In this document: one piece after another, positions 18,460 through 25,873 of the stretch
Layout: the number at the start of each line of letters is the position of its first letter
Numbering within the stretch: position 1 is the stretch's first letter
Source of the DNA: Sphingobacteriales bacterium
GTDB taxonomy: Bacteria; Bacteroidota; Bacteroidia; Chitinophagales; JADIYW01
Assembly (NCBI GenBank): GCA_016719635.1
Contig: JADJYT010000011.1
Span: forward strand, 1 to 32,740
Direction: 5' to 3'
Length of the DNA stretch: 32,740 nucleotides
The notes under the pieces: generated by a model
Databases searched by the model: none
Seen by the model: the letters and a program-made list of their open reading frames with translations, nothing else
What the model was told of the DNA's origin: nothing
Made by a program: the position numbers and the translations under genes

Positions 18460-18482
18460 TTTGTTGGTTTCCAACCAACAAA
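18460..18482. repeat. short palindrome, copy B
   Basis: Same stem as copy A (TTTGTTGGTT / AACCAACAAA) with a TCC loop. The flanks are also shared: CTCGTC before, and CCATCAAACCGCAAA after (compare CTGCAAACCGTAAA after copy A). The flank conservation makes this a dispersed repeat, not a chance hairpin. Confidence 0.8.
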
Positions 18483-18581
18483 CCATCAAACCGCAAAAGA
18501 GTTAGGTTTATGATTTTTACAGTGATAGAAGTAAAATTAACGAAGCGTGGCAATTAGCATTTGAGTTAATTTTAGCTTCGG

Positions 18582-18662
18582 TTGTTTTCGACGGTAGGAG
18601 AAAACAAATCACCTTTAAAATCATAAAAGATTTTGGGTGACTTTTTGGCTTCAAAAAGTTAC
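18582..18662. repeat. two adjacent hairpins
   Basis: TTGTTTTC (18582-18589) pairs perfectly with GAAAACAA (18600-18607) across a 10-base loop. GTGACTTTTT (18637-18646) pairs with AAAAAGTTAC (18653-18662) with one wobble. The second could act as a terminator on either strand. Confidence 0.45.
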
Positions 18663-18697
18663 AAAAGAAAATTTATTTATGACTGCCCGGTTACTCT

Positions 18698-18852
18698 CCT
18701 CACTGGCGCAAGCATGCAGCGTTGGAATTGTGCGCAGTGCTTGTGCCTTAATCATCCTTTAATAATACTTGCATAGAATTTTCTTTCGTTAACAATCATG
18801 GCACAAGCACACCCCGCGATAGCTTTGCTGCATGCTCGCGCCAGTGTTAGGG
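18698..18852. repeat. long palindromic element, copy 2 (about 155 bp)
   Basis: Second copy of the element at 17841. The left arm CACTGGCGCAAGCATGCAGC (18701-18720) is identical; the right arm (18827-18846) has one change, CTCGCG for CTTGCG. The inner pair is GTGCTTGTGCC (18737-18747) with GGCACAAGCAC (18800-18810). The loop is nearly identical to copy 1. Both copies end in CCAGTGTTAGGGC. Same orientation as copy 1. Confidence 0.9.
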
Positions 18853-18983
18853 CTGGTGGTTGACAGGTGACATTTGCTTCGCGGTGGCTTCGCAAACTAA
18901 ACTCCCGTAAGGGCGGAGCCTGGAGAAAGAATAATCAGATTATACTCTTATTTTAAAAGGATAAAATGTAACTTTAAATTAAG

Positions 18984-19552
18984 ATGCAGGAACTCATCAA
19001 TTTTATCACTAAATATATACAACCCGACGAGGACGAAATACACTACATCATTTCTGTCATTCAACATACCAATTACAGTAAAAATGATTTTCTCATCCGG
19101 CAGGGCGAGAGTTCCAACAAGCTGGTGTTTGTATTAAAAGGTGCTGCCAGAGCATACTACATAGATGAAAATGAAACGGAACACACCTGTGAGTTCATTT
19201 TTGAAAATCAAGCTGTCATTCATATTGAAGCATTTACAAAAAACACGCCTTCCATGGTGAACGTAATTACCATTGAAGACACAGAAATCATATGGGTAAG
19301 CAGAGATACGTTTTTTGAATTTTTAGAAAATTTCCCCGATACGAGAGTGCATTAAGAGAAATACTGATGAATTACATGTCATTGGAAATGGAGTACACAA
19401 AAATTGTCCGGATCAATTCATCCAGAGAACGATACGAAGCATTATTAAAGTCCAGACCTGACATAGTGCAAAGAGTGCCTCTCAAATACATCGCTTCTTA
19501 TCTGGGTATGGCACTCGAAACCTTAAGCAGAGTCAGAGCCGGAAAATTATAA
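18984..19552 (+). CDS. Crp/Fnr-family transcription regulator (one frameshift)
   Basis: About 190 residues when restored. The N-terminal cyclic-nucleotide-binding-like domain includes NDFLIRQGESSNKLVFVLKG, then AARAYYIDENETEHTCEFIF. No Cys cluster of the FNR iron-sulphur type is visible. The frame breaks at the CCCC run 19334-19337; one added C gives ENFPRYESALREILMNYMSL, the linker helix, and joins the C-terminal HTH domain, VPLKYIASYLGMALETLSRV. The start ATG 18984 is preferred from the conserved MQELINFITKYIQPDEDE start. alkB lies 118 bases downstream with an FNR-like palindrome between, so it is a likely local regulator; the signal it senses is unknown. Confidence 0.88.
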
Positions 19553-19601
19553 TGTGTACTGCTCCTCTTCAATAGCTAACTATTAAAAATGCCGTATCTA
19601 T

Positions 19602-19621
19602 TATTTGACCGGCGTCAAATA
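19602..19621 (+). promoter_or_regulatory. palindromic operator of FNR-box type upstream of alkB
   Basis: TATTTGAC-CGGC-GTCAAATA has perfect arms apart from the outermost base: 19603-19609 pairs with 19614-19620, and T19602 with A19621. The core TTGAC-N4-GTCAA is one base per half from the FNR consensus TTGAT-N4-ATCAA. Its centre (19611.5) lies about 43 bases before the start of transcription predicted from the -7 box at 19641-19648, close to the -41.5 position of class II activators. The Crp/Fnr gene is immediately upstream. Confidence 0.6.
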
Positions 19622-19640
19622 TTTATCTAATGCCATAAGA

Positions 19641-19648
19641 TACCTTTA
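19641..19648 (+). promoter_or_regulatory. -7-like box of the alkB promoter
   Basis: TACCTTTA differs from TAnnTTTG only in the last base and lies 23 bases before the alkB ATG. The weak -7 and the absence of a -33 TTG suit a promoter that needs an activator. Confidence 0.4.
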
Positions 19649-19670
19649 ACCGTAATAAACCGGTTACAAG

Positions 19671-20756
19671 ATGGCAATACATTCTACTTCAGTAAAGAAA
19701 GAAAGTTATTATTTTTCTGTAGACGCAAAGTATCTGTTTGCTTTGCTAATGCCTGCTTTGGCGTTGATTTCAGTCAGCCTGCACGGAGCCTGGACATTTA
19801 CGGCATTCCTATTCACATTCGGCATAGTTCCTTTTGTCGAAATGCTGTACAATGGCACTTCAGAGAACCTTAGCACCGAAGAAGAGCAGAGTGCCTTGAA
19901 GAATTTCTATTTCGACATGCTGGTTTACCTGAATATACCCTTGCAATTTCTTTTACTGGTGCTGTTTTTTAACAGATTAAGCAATCCGGAGACAACAACC
20001 CTGGAAATGATTGGCATGACCTTAAGCGTGGGCATCATGTGCGCCATTATCGGAACAAATGTTGGCCACGAACTGGCACATCGTCCTAAAAAATTTGAAA
20101 TCATCTTAGGCAAAATGCTATTTGCCACCACTTTAAATATGCACTTTGCCGTTTATCACAATAAATGGCATCACAGGTATGTGGCGACTCCTTTAGATCC
20201 TGCAACGGCGAAGAAAGGGGAATCGTTGTACGCCTTTTTCACAAGATCTATTCCAGGCACTTATATCCTTTCCTGGAAGATGGAATATAAGCGCTTAAAG
20301 AAAGCAGGAGAAGGTTGGTTTTCCATGCATAATCTAATGTTGCGTGGTCAGCTTATCCAATTGATGATGTTATTGCTCATTTACCTTATCTGGGGAAAGT
20401 TTGCCCTGCTCGGATTCCTGGGAAGTTCTTTCTTGGGGATTTTAATCTATGAGGCCGGCAACTATATCGAGCATTACGGTATGGAAAGAAAGGAAGTGAA
20501 AGACGGCGTATATGAACGTTGTATGCCCTGTCATTCCTGGAACTCCAATCACGTTTTGGGCAGGATAATGCTGTATGAACTTTCGAGGCACAGTGACCAT
20601 CATTACTTAGCCAGTCGTAAATTTCAAATATTAAGGCATTTTGAGGAAAGCCCTCAGTTGCCGGCAGGATATCCCGGAGCTATATTAATGGCGGCAATTC
20701 CTTCTCTTTGGTATAAGAAAATACATCCTCTTCTGGAGCTGAATAAAAGAAATTAA
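19671..20756 (+). CDS. alkB: AlkB-type alkane 1-monooxygenase
   Basis: Membrane di-iron enzyme that hydroxylates the terminal carbon of alkanes, using electrons from rubredoxin. 361 residues, intact, with about six membrane helices. His motifs: HELAH at 133-137, HFAVYHNKWHH at 158-168 and HSDHH at 307-311, plus the AlkB signature NYIEHYG at 264-270. The second box is normally EHxxGHH; here it reads YHNKWHH, with Glu to Tyr and Gly to Trp, so activity on classic alkanes is not assured and the protein may be a divergent branch. No rubredoxin gene is in the window. The sialidase gene starts 25 bases after its stop. Confidence 0.88.
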   Translation: MAIHSTSVKKESYYFSVDAKYLFALLMPALALISVSLHGAWTFTAFLFTFGIVPFVEMLYNGTSENLSTEEEQSALKNFYFDMLVYLNIPLQFLLLVLFFNRLSNPETTTLEMIGMTLSVGIMCAIIGTNVGHELAHRPKKFEIILGKMLFATTLNMHFAVYHNKWHHRYVATPLDPATAKKGESLYAFFTRSIPGTYILSWKMEYKRLKKAGEGWFSMHNLMLRGQLIQLMMLLLIYLIWGKFALLGFLGSSFLGILIYEAGNYIEHYGMERKEVKDGVYERCMPCHSWNSNHVLGRIMLYELSRHSDHHYLASRKFQILRHFEESPQLPAGYPGAILMAAIPSLWYKKIHPLLELNKRN

Positions 20757-20781
20757 AACAATACGATTGAACCCGGAATAA

Positions 20782-22008
20782 ATGAAAACTAAGGATGGAA
20801 AATACAGAATACAGAAAAGCAAATTAATATTTATTTCATTAATTCTTCTTACTACAGCCATTGCATGCAAAAAGGAAAATCCGGAATTTACAGGCTGCGG
20901 AGAAGGGAGCGGTGTAACAGATGTGCACCTGATGGAGAAAACCTATAAAGAAAACATGATTTTCAAAGCCGGATCTGATGGTTATCATACCTATCGTATT
21001 CCGTCCATCATCAAAACTAATTCGGGTACCCTTATCGCTTTTTGTGAAGGCAGGAAAAACAACAGCGAAGACTATGGCGATATTGACTTGGTGGCTAAGC
21101 GGTCAACAGATAATGGTATGACATGGAGCTCCCTGATCGTTATCTGGGATGACGGCAACTCAACTTGCGGAAATCCGACTCCTGTTGTGGATTACAATAC
21201 CGGCACGATTTGGTTGTTTATGTCCTGGAACAGTGGCGTTAAAAATCAGAATGGCAACAACGGATTCTCTAAAATAGACACCTATGGTGACCGCAGGTTA
21301 TTTTCAATAACAAGCACAGACGACGGAATCACCTGGACTGACCTAACTGATCGAACACTTGATTTGACCCCGGTTACATATACATGGGACGCCGTTGGAC
21401 CCGGCAACGGAATACAGCTGACACAAGGCCCATATAAAGGCAGATTAATGATTCCGGCATGCGGAAGAACAATTTACAGTGATGACCACGGCACCAGTTG
21501 GCAGTATAAACTCATCAACGAAGGCACCTGTGAAGGATGCATTGTCGAATTATGTGACGAAACGCTCATGAGGAATGACCGTTCTGCTGGTTTATACAGA
21601 GACCAAAAAAGCCGTTTAGTTTCCATAAGTAAGGACTTTGGCATAACATGGTCACCTTGGGAAATACAGTCAAAACTGCCGGACCCTATCTGCCAAGCCA
21701 GCATTATCCGATATGATGAATCTTACCCTACCCGCTTAGTCTTTATTAACCCCAATACGTCCGGTCCGTTAAGGATAAACATGACCGTTCAAATCAGTTA
21801 TGATAACGGAAATACATGGCCGGTAAAACGCTTGCTACAGTCCTGGATCGGAGGATATTCCTGTTTATGCAAAACACAAGATAACAACATTGCTTCCTTG
21901 CAGGAATATGGCGGACTTGACGCTCATTTAGGAACCACGGTATCTATCGTATACAGAGGGTTTAATCTATCCTGGATTATAAACGGCAAACCAGAACCCG
22001 TATTGTAA
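20782..22008 (+). CDS. exo-alpha-sialidase lipoprotein (GH33)
   Basis: Cleaves terminal sialic acids from glycans. 408 residues, intact, with a lipoprotein signal (SLILLTTAIAC, Cys29, then Lys-Lys). The six-bladed propeller carries the GH33 YRIP motif at 71-74 (Arg of the triad) and five Asp boxes of the form S-x-D-x-G-x-T/S-W at 108-115, 178-185, 233-240, 283-290 and 339-346. Candidate catalytic residues are an Asp near 97-102 (EDYGDID), Glu256 in GCIVEL and Tyr359 in IGGYSCL; Arg318 in PTRLVF fits the triad. It is probably surface-exposed. It follows alkB closely, so they may be co-transcribed, although no common pathway is apparent. Confidence 0.9.
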   Translation: MKTKDGKYRIQKSKLIFISLILLTTAIACKKENPEFTGCGEGSGVTDVHLMEKTYKENMIFKAGSDGYHTYRIPSIIKTNSGTLIAFCEGRKNNSEDYGDIDLVAKRSTDNGMTWSSLIVIWDDGNSTCGNPTPVVDYNTGTIWLFMSWNSGVKNQNGNNGFSKIDTYGDRRLFSITSTDDGITWTDLTDRTLDLTPVTYTWDAVGPGNGIQLTQGPYKGRLMIPACGRTIYSDDHGTSWQYKLINEGTCEGCIVELCDETLMRNDRSAGLYRDQKSRLVSISKDFGITWSPWEIQSKLPDPICQASIIRYDESYPTRLVFINPNTSGPLRINMTVQISYDNGNTWPVKRLLQSWIGGYSCLCKTQDNNIASLQEYGGLDAHLGTTVSIVYRGFNLSWIINGKPEPVL

Positions 22009-22385
22009 CGACCAATACCATTGCCTATTCGATTAATATTGTGAAGAATGACTGAACGAAAAAAAACAACTATACTGGATTTTTTAAAATCATCTACTCA
22101 CAAAAGTAAAGGCATGACTTCCAACGTATGTTTTGTGTCTGTAAATTCTACCGAACCCTGACCAGTGTCTAAGTCAATAATTCATATCTCTTATTAGAGA
22201 TTATTTCCCAAAACCGACCTTAATGTCATACTGAGAACACAAATATATAATCATCCCGCATATTCGATAAAATTTATCTATTAATGACAATATCAGATTT
22301 ACACCACCTTTTTCCACCTCAAGGAGGGAGATTCGGACAGTACAATATCTCTGAAATCTTTATCTTTATTACAAGATAAGACACG
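22009..22385. other. 377-base gene-free gap after the sialidase gene
   Basis: AT-rich, without a convincing gene. A 6-bp hairpin ATCTCT-TATT-AGAGAT lies at 22186-22201 and might end the sialidase transcript. A short open frame at 22284-22379 (MTISDLHHLFPP...) shows no coding character. Confidence 0.5.
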
Positions 22386-22853
22386 ACGAAAACCGACCCA
22401 AAAACAGCAGCCTATATCCGGCAATCCGCCAGGCAGACGTTCAACGAAGCCTGGAAATTCCTGGATAAGAAAAGACTCAACCAGACAGAAAAAGCGACGA
22501 TGGTGAACCTCGTGCATGCTTCCTTTTATTTATGGCAGCAGGTGCCTGCCTGCAACGCGACCAATACATCCATCAGTCTGTGGCAAATCTCCAGAGCCTA
22601 CGCGCATATCGGCGACGGCACCAATGCCCTGTTGTTTGCAGAACAGAATATCCGGCTCTGCAAGGCTGAAAAGCCGGACGGGTTCTATACTGCCTATGCA
22701 TACGAATCGGCGGCACGGGCACATATCCTTTCAGGCAGCAAAGAAAAGGCGGCGGTACAAATCCGCCTGGCATTAAAAGCCATTCAAAATACCGCTGAAA
22801 AAGAAACCAATTCATTTTTCAATGACATCACCGAATTAAAGAAGTTGTTGTAG
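22386..22853 (+). CDS. small helical (TPR-like) protein of unknown function
   Basis: About 155 residues when read from ACG 22386, which probably stands for an ATG: it precedes KTDPKTAAYIRQSARQTFNE, and the frame is open from there to 22853. The first true ATG is 22497 (in KATMVNLVHASFYLW) and would cut off the helix before it. The protein belongs to a widespread family of unknown function recognisable by TFNEAWKFLDKK, HASFYLWQQV, WQISRAYAHIGDGTNALLFA and GFYTAYAYESAARAHILSG. These look like paired helices of TPR type. The GNAT gene follows 12 bases after the stop. Confidence 0.65.
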   Translation, partial: TKTDPKTAAYIRQSARQTFNEAWKFLDKKRLNQTEKATMVNLVHASFYLWQQVPACNATNTSISLWQISRAYAHIGDGTNALLFAEQNIRLCKAEKPDGFYTAYAYESAARAHILSGSKEKAAVQIRLALKAIQNTAEKETNSFFNDITELKKLL

Positions 22854-22865
22854 TATTTTTAAACC

Positions 22866-23134
22866 ATGTATACCTTAAAGAGAACCACTTCGGACAACGC
22901 GGATTTCATCTGCCTCGTCCAACTACTGGATGCATACCTGAGCGGCGTTGACGGGGATGAACATGCCTTTTATGCGCAGTACAACAAGACCGATAGTCTT
23001 AAATATGTGGTGGTTTGCTATGCAGAAAACAAGGCAGTCGGCTGCCCGGTTACAGTCTCATTCCAAATTACGGACAATATGAAAAAATCGAGAACAGTGC
23101 CTGTATGAAGAAAGTAATCCTGCCGGAAACTTAA
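22866..23134 (+). pseudogene. GNAT-family acetyltransferase with internal deletion
   Basis: The N-terminus (MYTLKRTTSDNADFICLVQL...) reads like a GNAT acetyltransferase as far as AENKAVGC, near 23046. It is followed directly, in another frame, by a typical GNAT C-terminus, GYSLIPNYGQYEKIENS then ACMKKVILPET-stop, from 23048 to 23134. The central part of about 60-80 residues, including the acetyl-CoA loop Q/RxxGxG/A, is missing. The uncorrected frame stops at 23108. Both halves are well preserved, so the loss is recent or is an assembly error. The protein as read would be inactive. Confidence 0.7.
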
Positions 23135-23150
23135 TGAAAGCGTAACAGGA

Positions 23151-23813
23151 TTATAAATGAAGGTTATACAACTGTGTTATTTCCGTCGGTGACAAAGCCT
23201 TGCTGTAAATGAACAAGTCATCTATGCTACCCTCCCAGAAAACGGAACCACCACGGGAACCAATAAATAATTTTTCATTCATGTCATCGATAGTGCCGGG
23301 GTGATTTATCGTTTCGGCCAATACTCCGTTGATAAAGACTTTAATATCCGTTCCGTCATAGATGCCTGCATAGTGCGTCCATTCATCTGCGGTATATTCT
23401 CCGTAAGCACTCTCTGTACCAGGAATGGATATTGCCAGAGAAACCTTGGGATTATTATTACCGACAAGGAAATCACTGCAACCTATAAAGAAGTTTAAGG
23501 CGCCCGTTTGTTTGGTTTTGAACCAGAAAGCAATACTGACGGCATTTCCCGATTTGAATGACTTTTTATCAAAAACTACTTTTTGGTCAACACCATTAAA
23601 GCTAATCGCCTTATTGGATTTTCCAGTTACAAAAGACGGGGAACCGGTAGCCGCTCCATCCGGTGTAATTCCCTCTTCATCTTCGAGATTATCATCAAAT
23701 CTGAAATAAGACACCAAACCGACAGTAGGGAATACTTCATCGGTACCGCTTTTTTTACAAGACATTACGGTTAAGGAAAGCACAGTCAGCAAAATAAAAT
23801 AATTTTTTTTCAT
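23151..23813 (-). CDS. lipoprotein with LamG / concanavalin-A-like domain
   Basis: 220 residues with the start at ATG 23813 (MKKNYFILLTVLSLTVMSC, lipobox VMSC). A further in-frame start at 23840 would only add nine residues before the signal. The mature part is a LamG-type jelly roll: GLVSYFRFDDNLEDEEG, KAISFNGVDQKVVF, VSIAFWFKT, EWTHYAGIYDGTDIKVFING, KLFIGSRGG and GSIDDLFIYSKALSPTEI. Such domains bind carbohydrate or protein at the surface; the ligand is unknown. A TAATTTTG box lies 25 bases upstream. Its 3' end faces the GNAT remnant. Confidence 0.85.
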   Translation of the reverse strand: MKKNYFILLTVLSLTVMSCKKSGTDEVFPTVGLVSYFRFDDNLEDEEGITPDGAATGSPSFVTGKSNKAISFNGVDQKVVFDKKSFKSGNAVSIAFWFKTKQTGALNFFIGCSDFLVGNNNPKVSLAISIPGTESAYGEYTADEWTHYAGIYDGTDIKVFINGVLAETINHPGTIDDMNEKLFIGSRGGSVFWEGSIDDLFIYSKALSPTEITQLYNLHL

Positions 23814-23837
23814 AACGTATGATTTTTGTTTGTTTAT

Positions 23838-23845
23838 CAAAATTA
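23838..23845 (-). promoter_or_regulatory. -7 box upstream of the LamG lipoprotein gene
   Basis: TAATTTTG on the minus strand (23845 to 23838) matches TAnnTTTG, 25 bases before the chosen ATG. This supports the shorter start at 23813. Confidence 0.4.
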
Positions 23846-23877
23846 TAAAATTTATCCCTAAATGTCTGGCAATTCTT

Positions 23878-24687
23878 CTAATACCCGAATCTTATCTTCT
23901 CCCTGCGGATGGTATCATTCATATCTCTCCGCTTTTGTATGAACGAAACTTCAGAAAGTCTGCCTTTTGTGTCTCCGGTATAGACATATACGATTTCCGA
24001 ATTGCCGTTTACAATCTTTGCAGGCAGCTTATTGGTGTAATTGGAAACCGGAAGCGCGGTGAGTATGTTAAAGAGTTCAGGGTTGCAGGAATGTGTCCCC
24101 CTAAGCAACAACAAATAAGGCAAGACGGAATGCAGGCTATACAAACCGTTTATAAGTGTATCTGTGGATTGACAACCATCGGACGGGTGGTTTGTATGAA
24201 TGAATATGCTGTCTGACTTAAGATGGAACTCTTTGGTGTAATTATCAGCATCCGGCGTGCCGGCATAGTTATAACTGGCAATACGGGTGGCGGTATCGAA
24301 TTGAAACGTATACGTGGAAGGAAAACCGGGCGACGGAAAATTCTCCTGGTAGTACTGAAGCGTGTATTTTACCGTGTCCAGTTTTATCTCCTGATAAGGG
24401 GCACTGCTGCCGCTGTAATTGAATAAAATTTTGTTTTCTGTGGCTAGTCTGGAATAATCATACACATATAAAAAATCATCAACACGAATACTGTCAAATT
24501 TATTTGTGCTGTCGTTATAAAAGTAAAAAATGGAATGCAGCAGGGTTTCCGCCGATGAAGATGTATTTACTTCAAAGATTTGAATTTTTTTTGGTTGTTT
24601 GCTGGTGGAAATCCGGATATCGCCGTCGTTTTTTTTACAAGCCAGGATAAAGATAAAAATCAACCAGGTATATTTTCGCATGAACAT
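23878..24687 (-). CDS. lipoprotein of unknown function
   Basis: 269 residues. The start MFMRKYTWLIFIFILAC has Cys17, then Lys-Lys-Asn-Asp; a second ATG at 24681 is equally possible. The mature part is beta-rich with YDYSRLATENKILFNY, TYTFQFDTATRIASYNY and a C-terminal GRLSEVSFIQKRR. These patterns are like the YD-type 'DUF4595' lipoproteins, but I do not claim that family. Eight bases separate it from the small lipoprotein gene upstream, so the two are probably co-transcribed. Confidence 0.7.
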   Translation of the reverse strand: MFMRKYTWLIFIFILACKKNDGDIRISTSKQPKKIQIFEVNTSSSAETLLHSIFYFYNDSTNKFDSIRVDDFLYVYDYSRLATENKILFNYSGSSAPYQEIKLDTVKYTLQYYQENFPSPGFPSTYTFQFDTATRIASYNYAGTPDADNYTKEFHLKSDSIFIHTNHPSDGCQSTDTLINGLYSLHSVLPYLLLLRGTHSCNPELFNILTALPVSNYTNKLPAKIVNGNSEIVYVYTGDTKGRLSEVSFIQKRRDMNDTIRREKIRFGY

Positions 24688-24695
24688 TTAACTGA

Positions 24696-24920
24696 TTATT
24701 GCGGCACGACGCCGTTTCCATATACATTGGGTTTCTTACCCTTCCCACCCTTGTTCGGATTATTTGGGCTCTTAAGCTGCTGCTTGCGGTTTGCTTCTAT
24801 TTTTTTCCAGTCATTATACTGATCTGCCGGACAACCCACTCCTTTATGACAGGACATCGCCAATCCTGAAAATAGAATTAATATGACAATGACAATTAGA
24901 TTTTTATTTGTTGTGTTCAT
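24696..24920 (-). CDS. small lipoprotein, 74 residues
   Basis: The signal is MNTTNKNLIVIVILILFSG, with lipobox LAMSC (Cys24). The short mature part is Lys/Asn/Gly-rich (KSPNNPNKGGKGKKP) and lacks recognisable domains. It is the first gene of a pair with the lipoprotein gene that follows. Confidence 0.6.
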   Translation of the reverse strand: MNTTNKNLIVIVILILFSGLAMSCHKGVGCPADQYNDWKKIEANRKQQLKSPNNPNKGGKGKKPNVYGNGVVPQ

Positions 24921-24956
24921 AAGTTAAAGATATAAAAAGAATAACAAAATTTTCCA

Positions 24957-25343
24957 CTACAGGTTCACGATTGCGGTTGCCTCAATTTCGACCAGTAAAT
25001 CATCCGAAATCAACTTTGAAATCTGGTACATGCCGGTTGCCGGCTTGATTTCACTAAAGAACTCTCCGTGTGCCTTGCCGATAGCCTCCCATTGGGCAAT
25101 ATCCGTACAGAAAATGCGGGTACGCACCACATCTTTCATTCCTGCCCCGTAATACTCCAGCACTTTCTCAAATTTCTCCAGAATACATCTCGTCTGCAGG
25201 TATACATCCCCTTTTCCAACCACTTCGCCGTTCACACTGGCAGTAGTACCGGATATCTCAATTGTATTTCCAACTTTTACTGCCCGCGCATATCCTATAA
25301 TCGGCTCCCAGGGAGATCCTTCCGTAAATGTTTGTCTATCCAT
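24957..25343 (-). CDS. RidA/YjgF-family protein
   Basis: 128 residues, intact, trimeric chorismate-mutase-like fold. Family members hydrolyse reactive enamine/imine intermediates or act in related pathways. Visible features are YARAVKVGNTIEISGTTASV, GAGMKDVVRTRIFCTDIAQW with the conserved Arg, and a C-terminal VEIEATAIV with the conserved Glu. It lies 29 bases after the restored recX stop on the same strand. It is closer to the stand-alone Rid proteins than to the canonical RidA, so the substrate is uncertain. Confidence 0.85.
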   Translation of the reverse strand: MDRQTFTEGSPWEPIIGYARAVKVGNTIEISGTTASVNGEVVGKGDVYLQTRCILEKFEKVLEYYGAGMKDVVRTRIFCTDIAQWEAIGKAHGEFFSEIKPATGMYQISKLISDDLLVEIEATAIVNL

Positions 25344-25372
25344 GAAATAAAATTAGGAAAAAGTACAGAGAA

Positions 25373-25873
25373 TCAATCCGCTAACACAACTTTTAATACT
25401 TCGTTAACTATTTCAGACTCATATCCTTTCTGCAGGGCAAACAAGACAAGTTTTTGCCGCTTCTTATACGGGTCCGTTTCTTTGATAGTCCTAAGCTTTT
25501 TTTGCAATAAATCTTCAAGCCGTACCGCATACACCGTCGTCTATCTGCTCCAGGGAGTCTCGTATTTTATCCGAATCAATTTTCTTCACCTTTAATTCCA
25601 TCTCTATCTTTTTCTTCCCCATTTTTTGATGGAATTCTTACCTCGGACAAAAGCATTGGTAAAGCGGGTTTCGTCCAAAAAATTATTCTGAGACAAATGA
25701 TTCAGGTAAAAGCCATAATCCTTTTCATCCACTTTAAGCTGATATAATTTTTGTTTGACCTCCGCCATGCAGCGCTCGCGGTAACTGCAAAACGATTCAA
25801 GTTTCTGAATAATCTGTTCTTTGGAAAATGGAAACGATTTCATGCTGATGGATGGCCGATTCAAATATCCCAC
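25373..25873 (-). CDS. recX: RecX recombination regulator (two frameshifts)
   Basis: RecX limits RecA filament growth. The first frame (25873-25604) carries KEQIIQKLESFCSYRERC, EVKQKLYQL, HLSQNNFLDETRFTNAFVRG and SIKKWGRK. A missing A in the TTTTT run at 25609-25613 (plus strand) restores KKIEMELKVKKIDSDKIR; a second lesion near 25530 restores VRLEDLLQKKLRTIKETDPY and KRQKLVLFALQKGYESEIV, ending LAD-stop at 25373-25375. Restored length is about 166 residues, normal for RecX. Two starts are possible: 25873, overlapping the PspC gene by 13 bases, or ATG 25843 (MKSFPFSKEQ). Confidence 0.82.

Larger units (their letters stand above)
18398..18983. other. 586-base structured intergenic region of the island
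   Basis: No gene is supported. It holds palindrome copy B (18460-18482), two further hairpins (18582-18607 and 18637-18662), long-palindrome copy 2 (18698-18852) and a GC-rich tail near 18860-18925 with small hairpins (CCC-GTAA-GGG at about 18903-18912). The last 60 bases before the Crp/Fnr gene are AT-rich and hold a poor -7 candidate, TAACTTTA at 18969-18976. Confidence 0.6.

Noticed and set aside
17841..18852. Integron cassette array (attC sites) explanation for the long palindromes
   Set aside because: The right end resembles GTTRRRY except in the last base, the left end lacks RYYYAAC, and no integrase is in the window. Kept only as a test in the findings.
22284..22379. Short plus-strand frame MTISDLHHLFPPQGG...
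   Set aside because: Too short, low-complexity end, no ribosome-binding or conserved motif; treated as non-coding.
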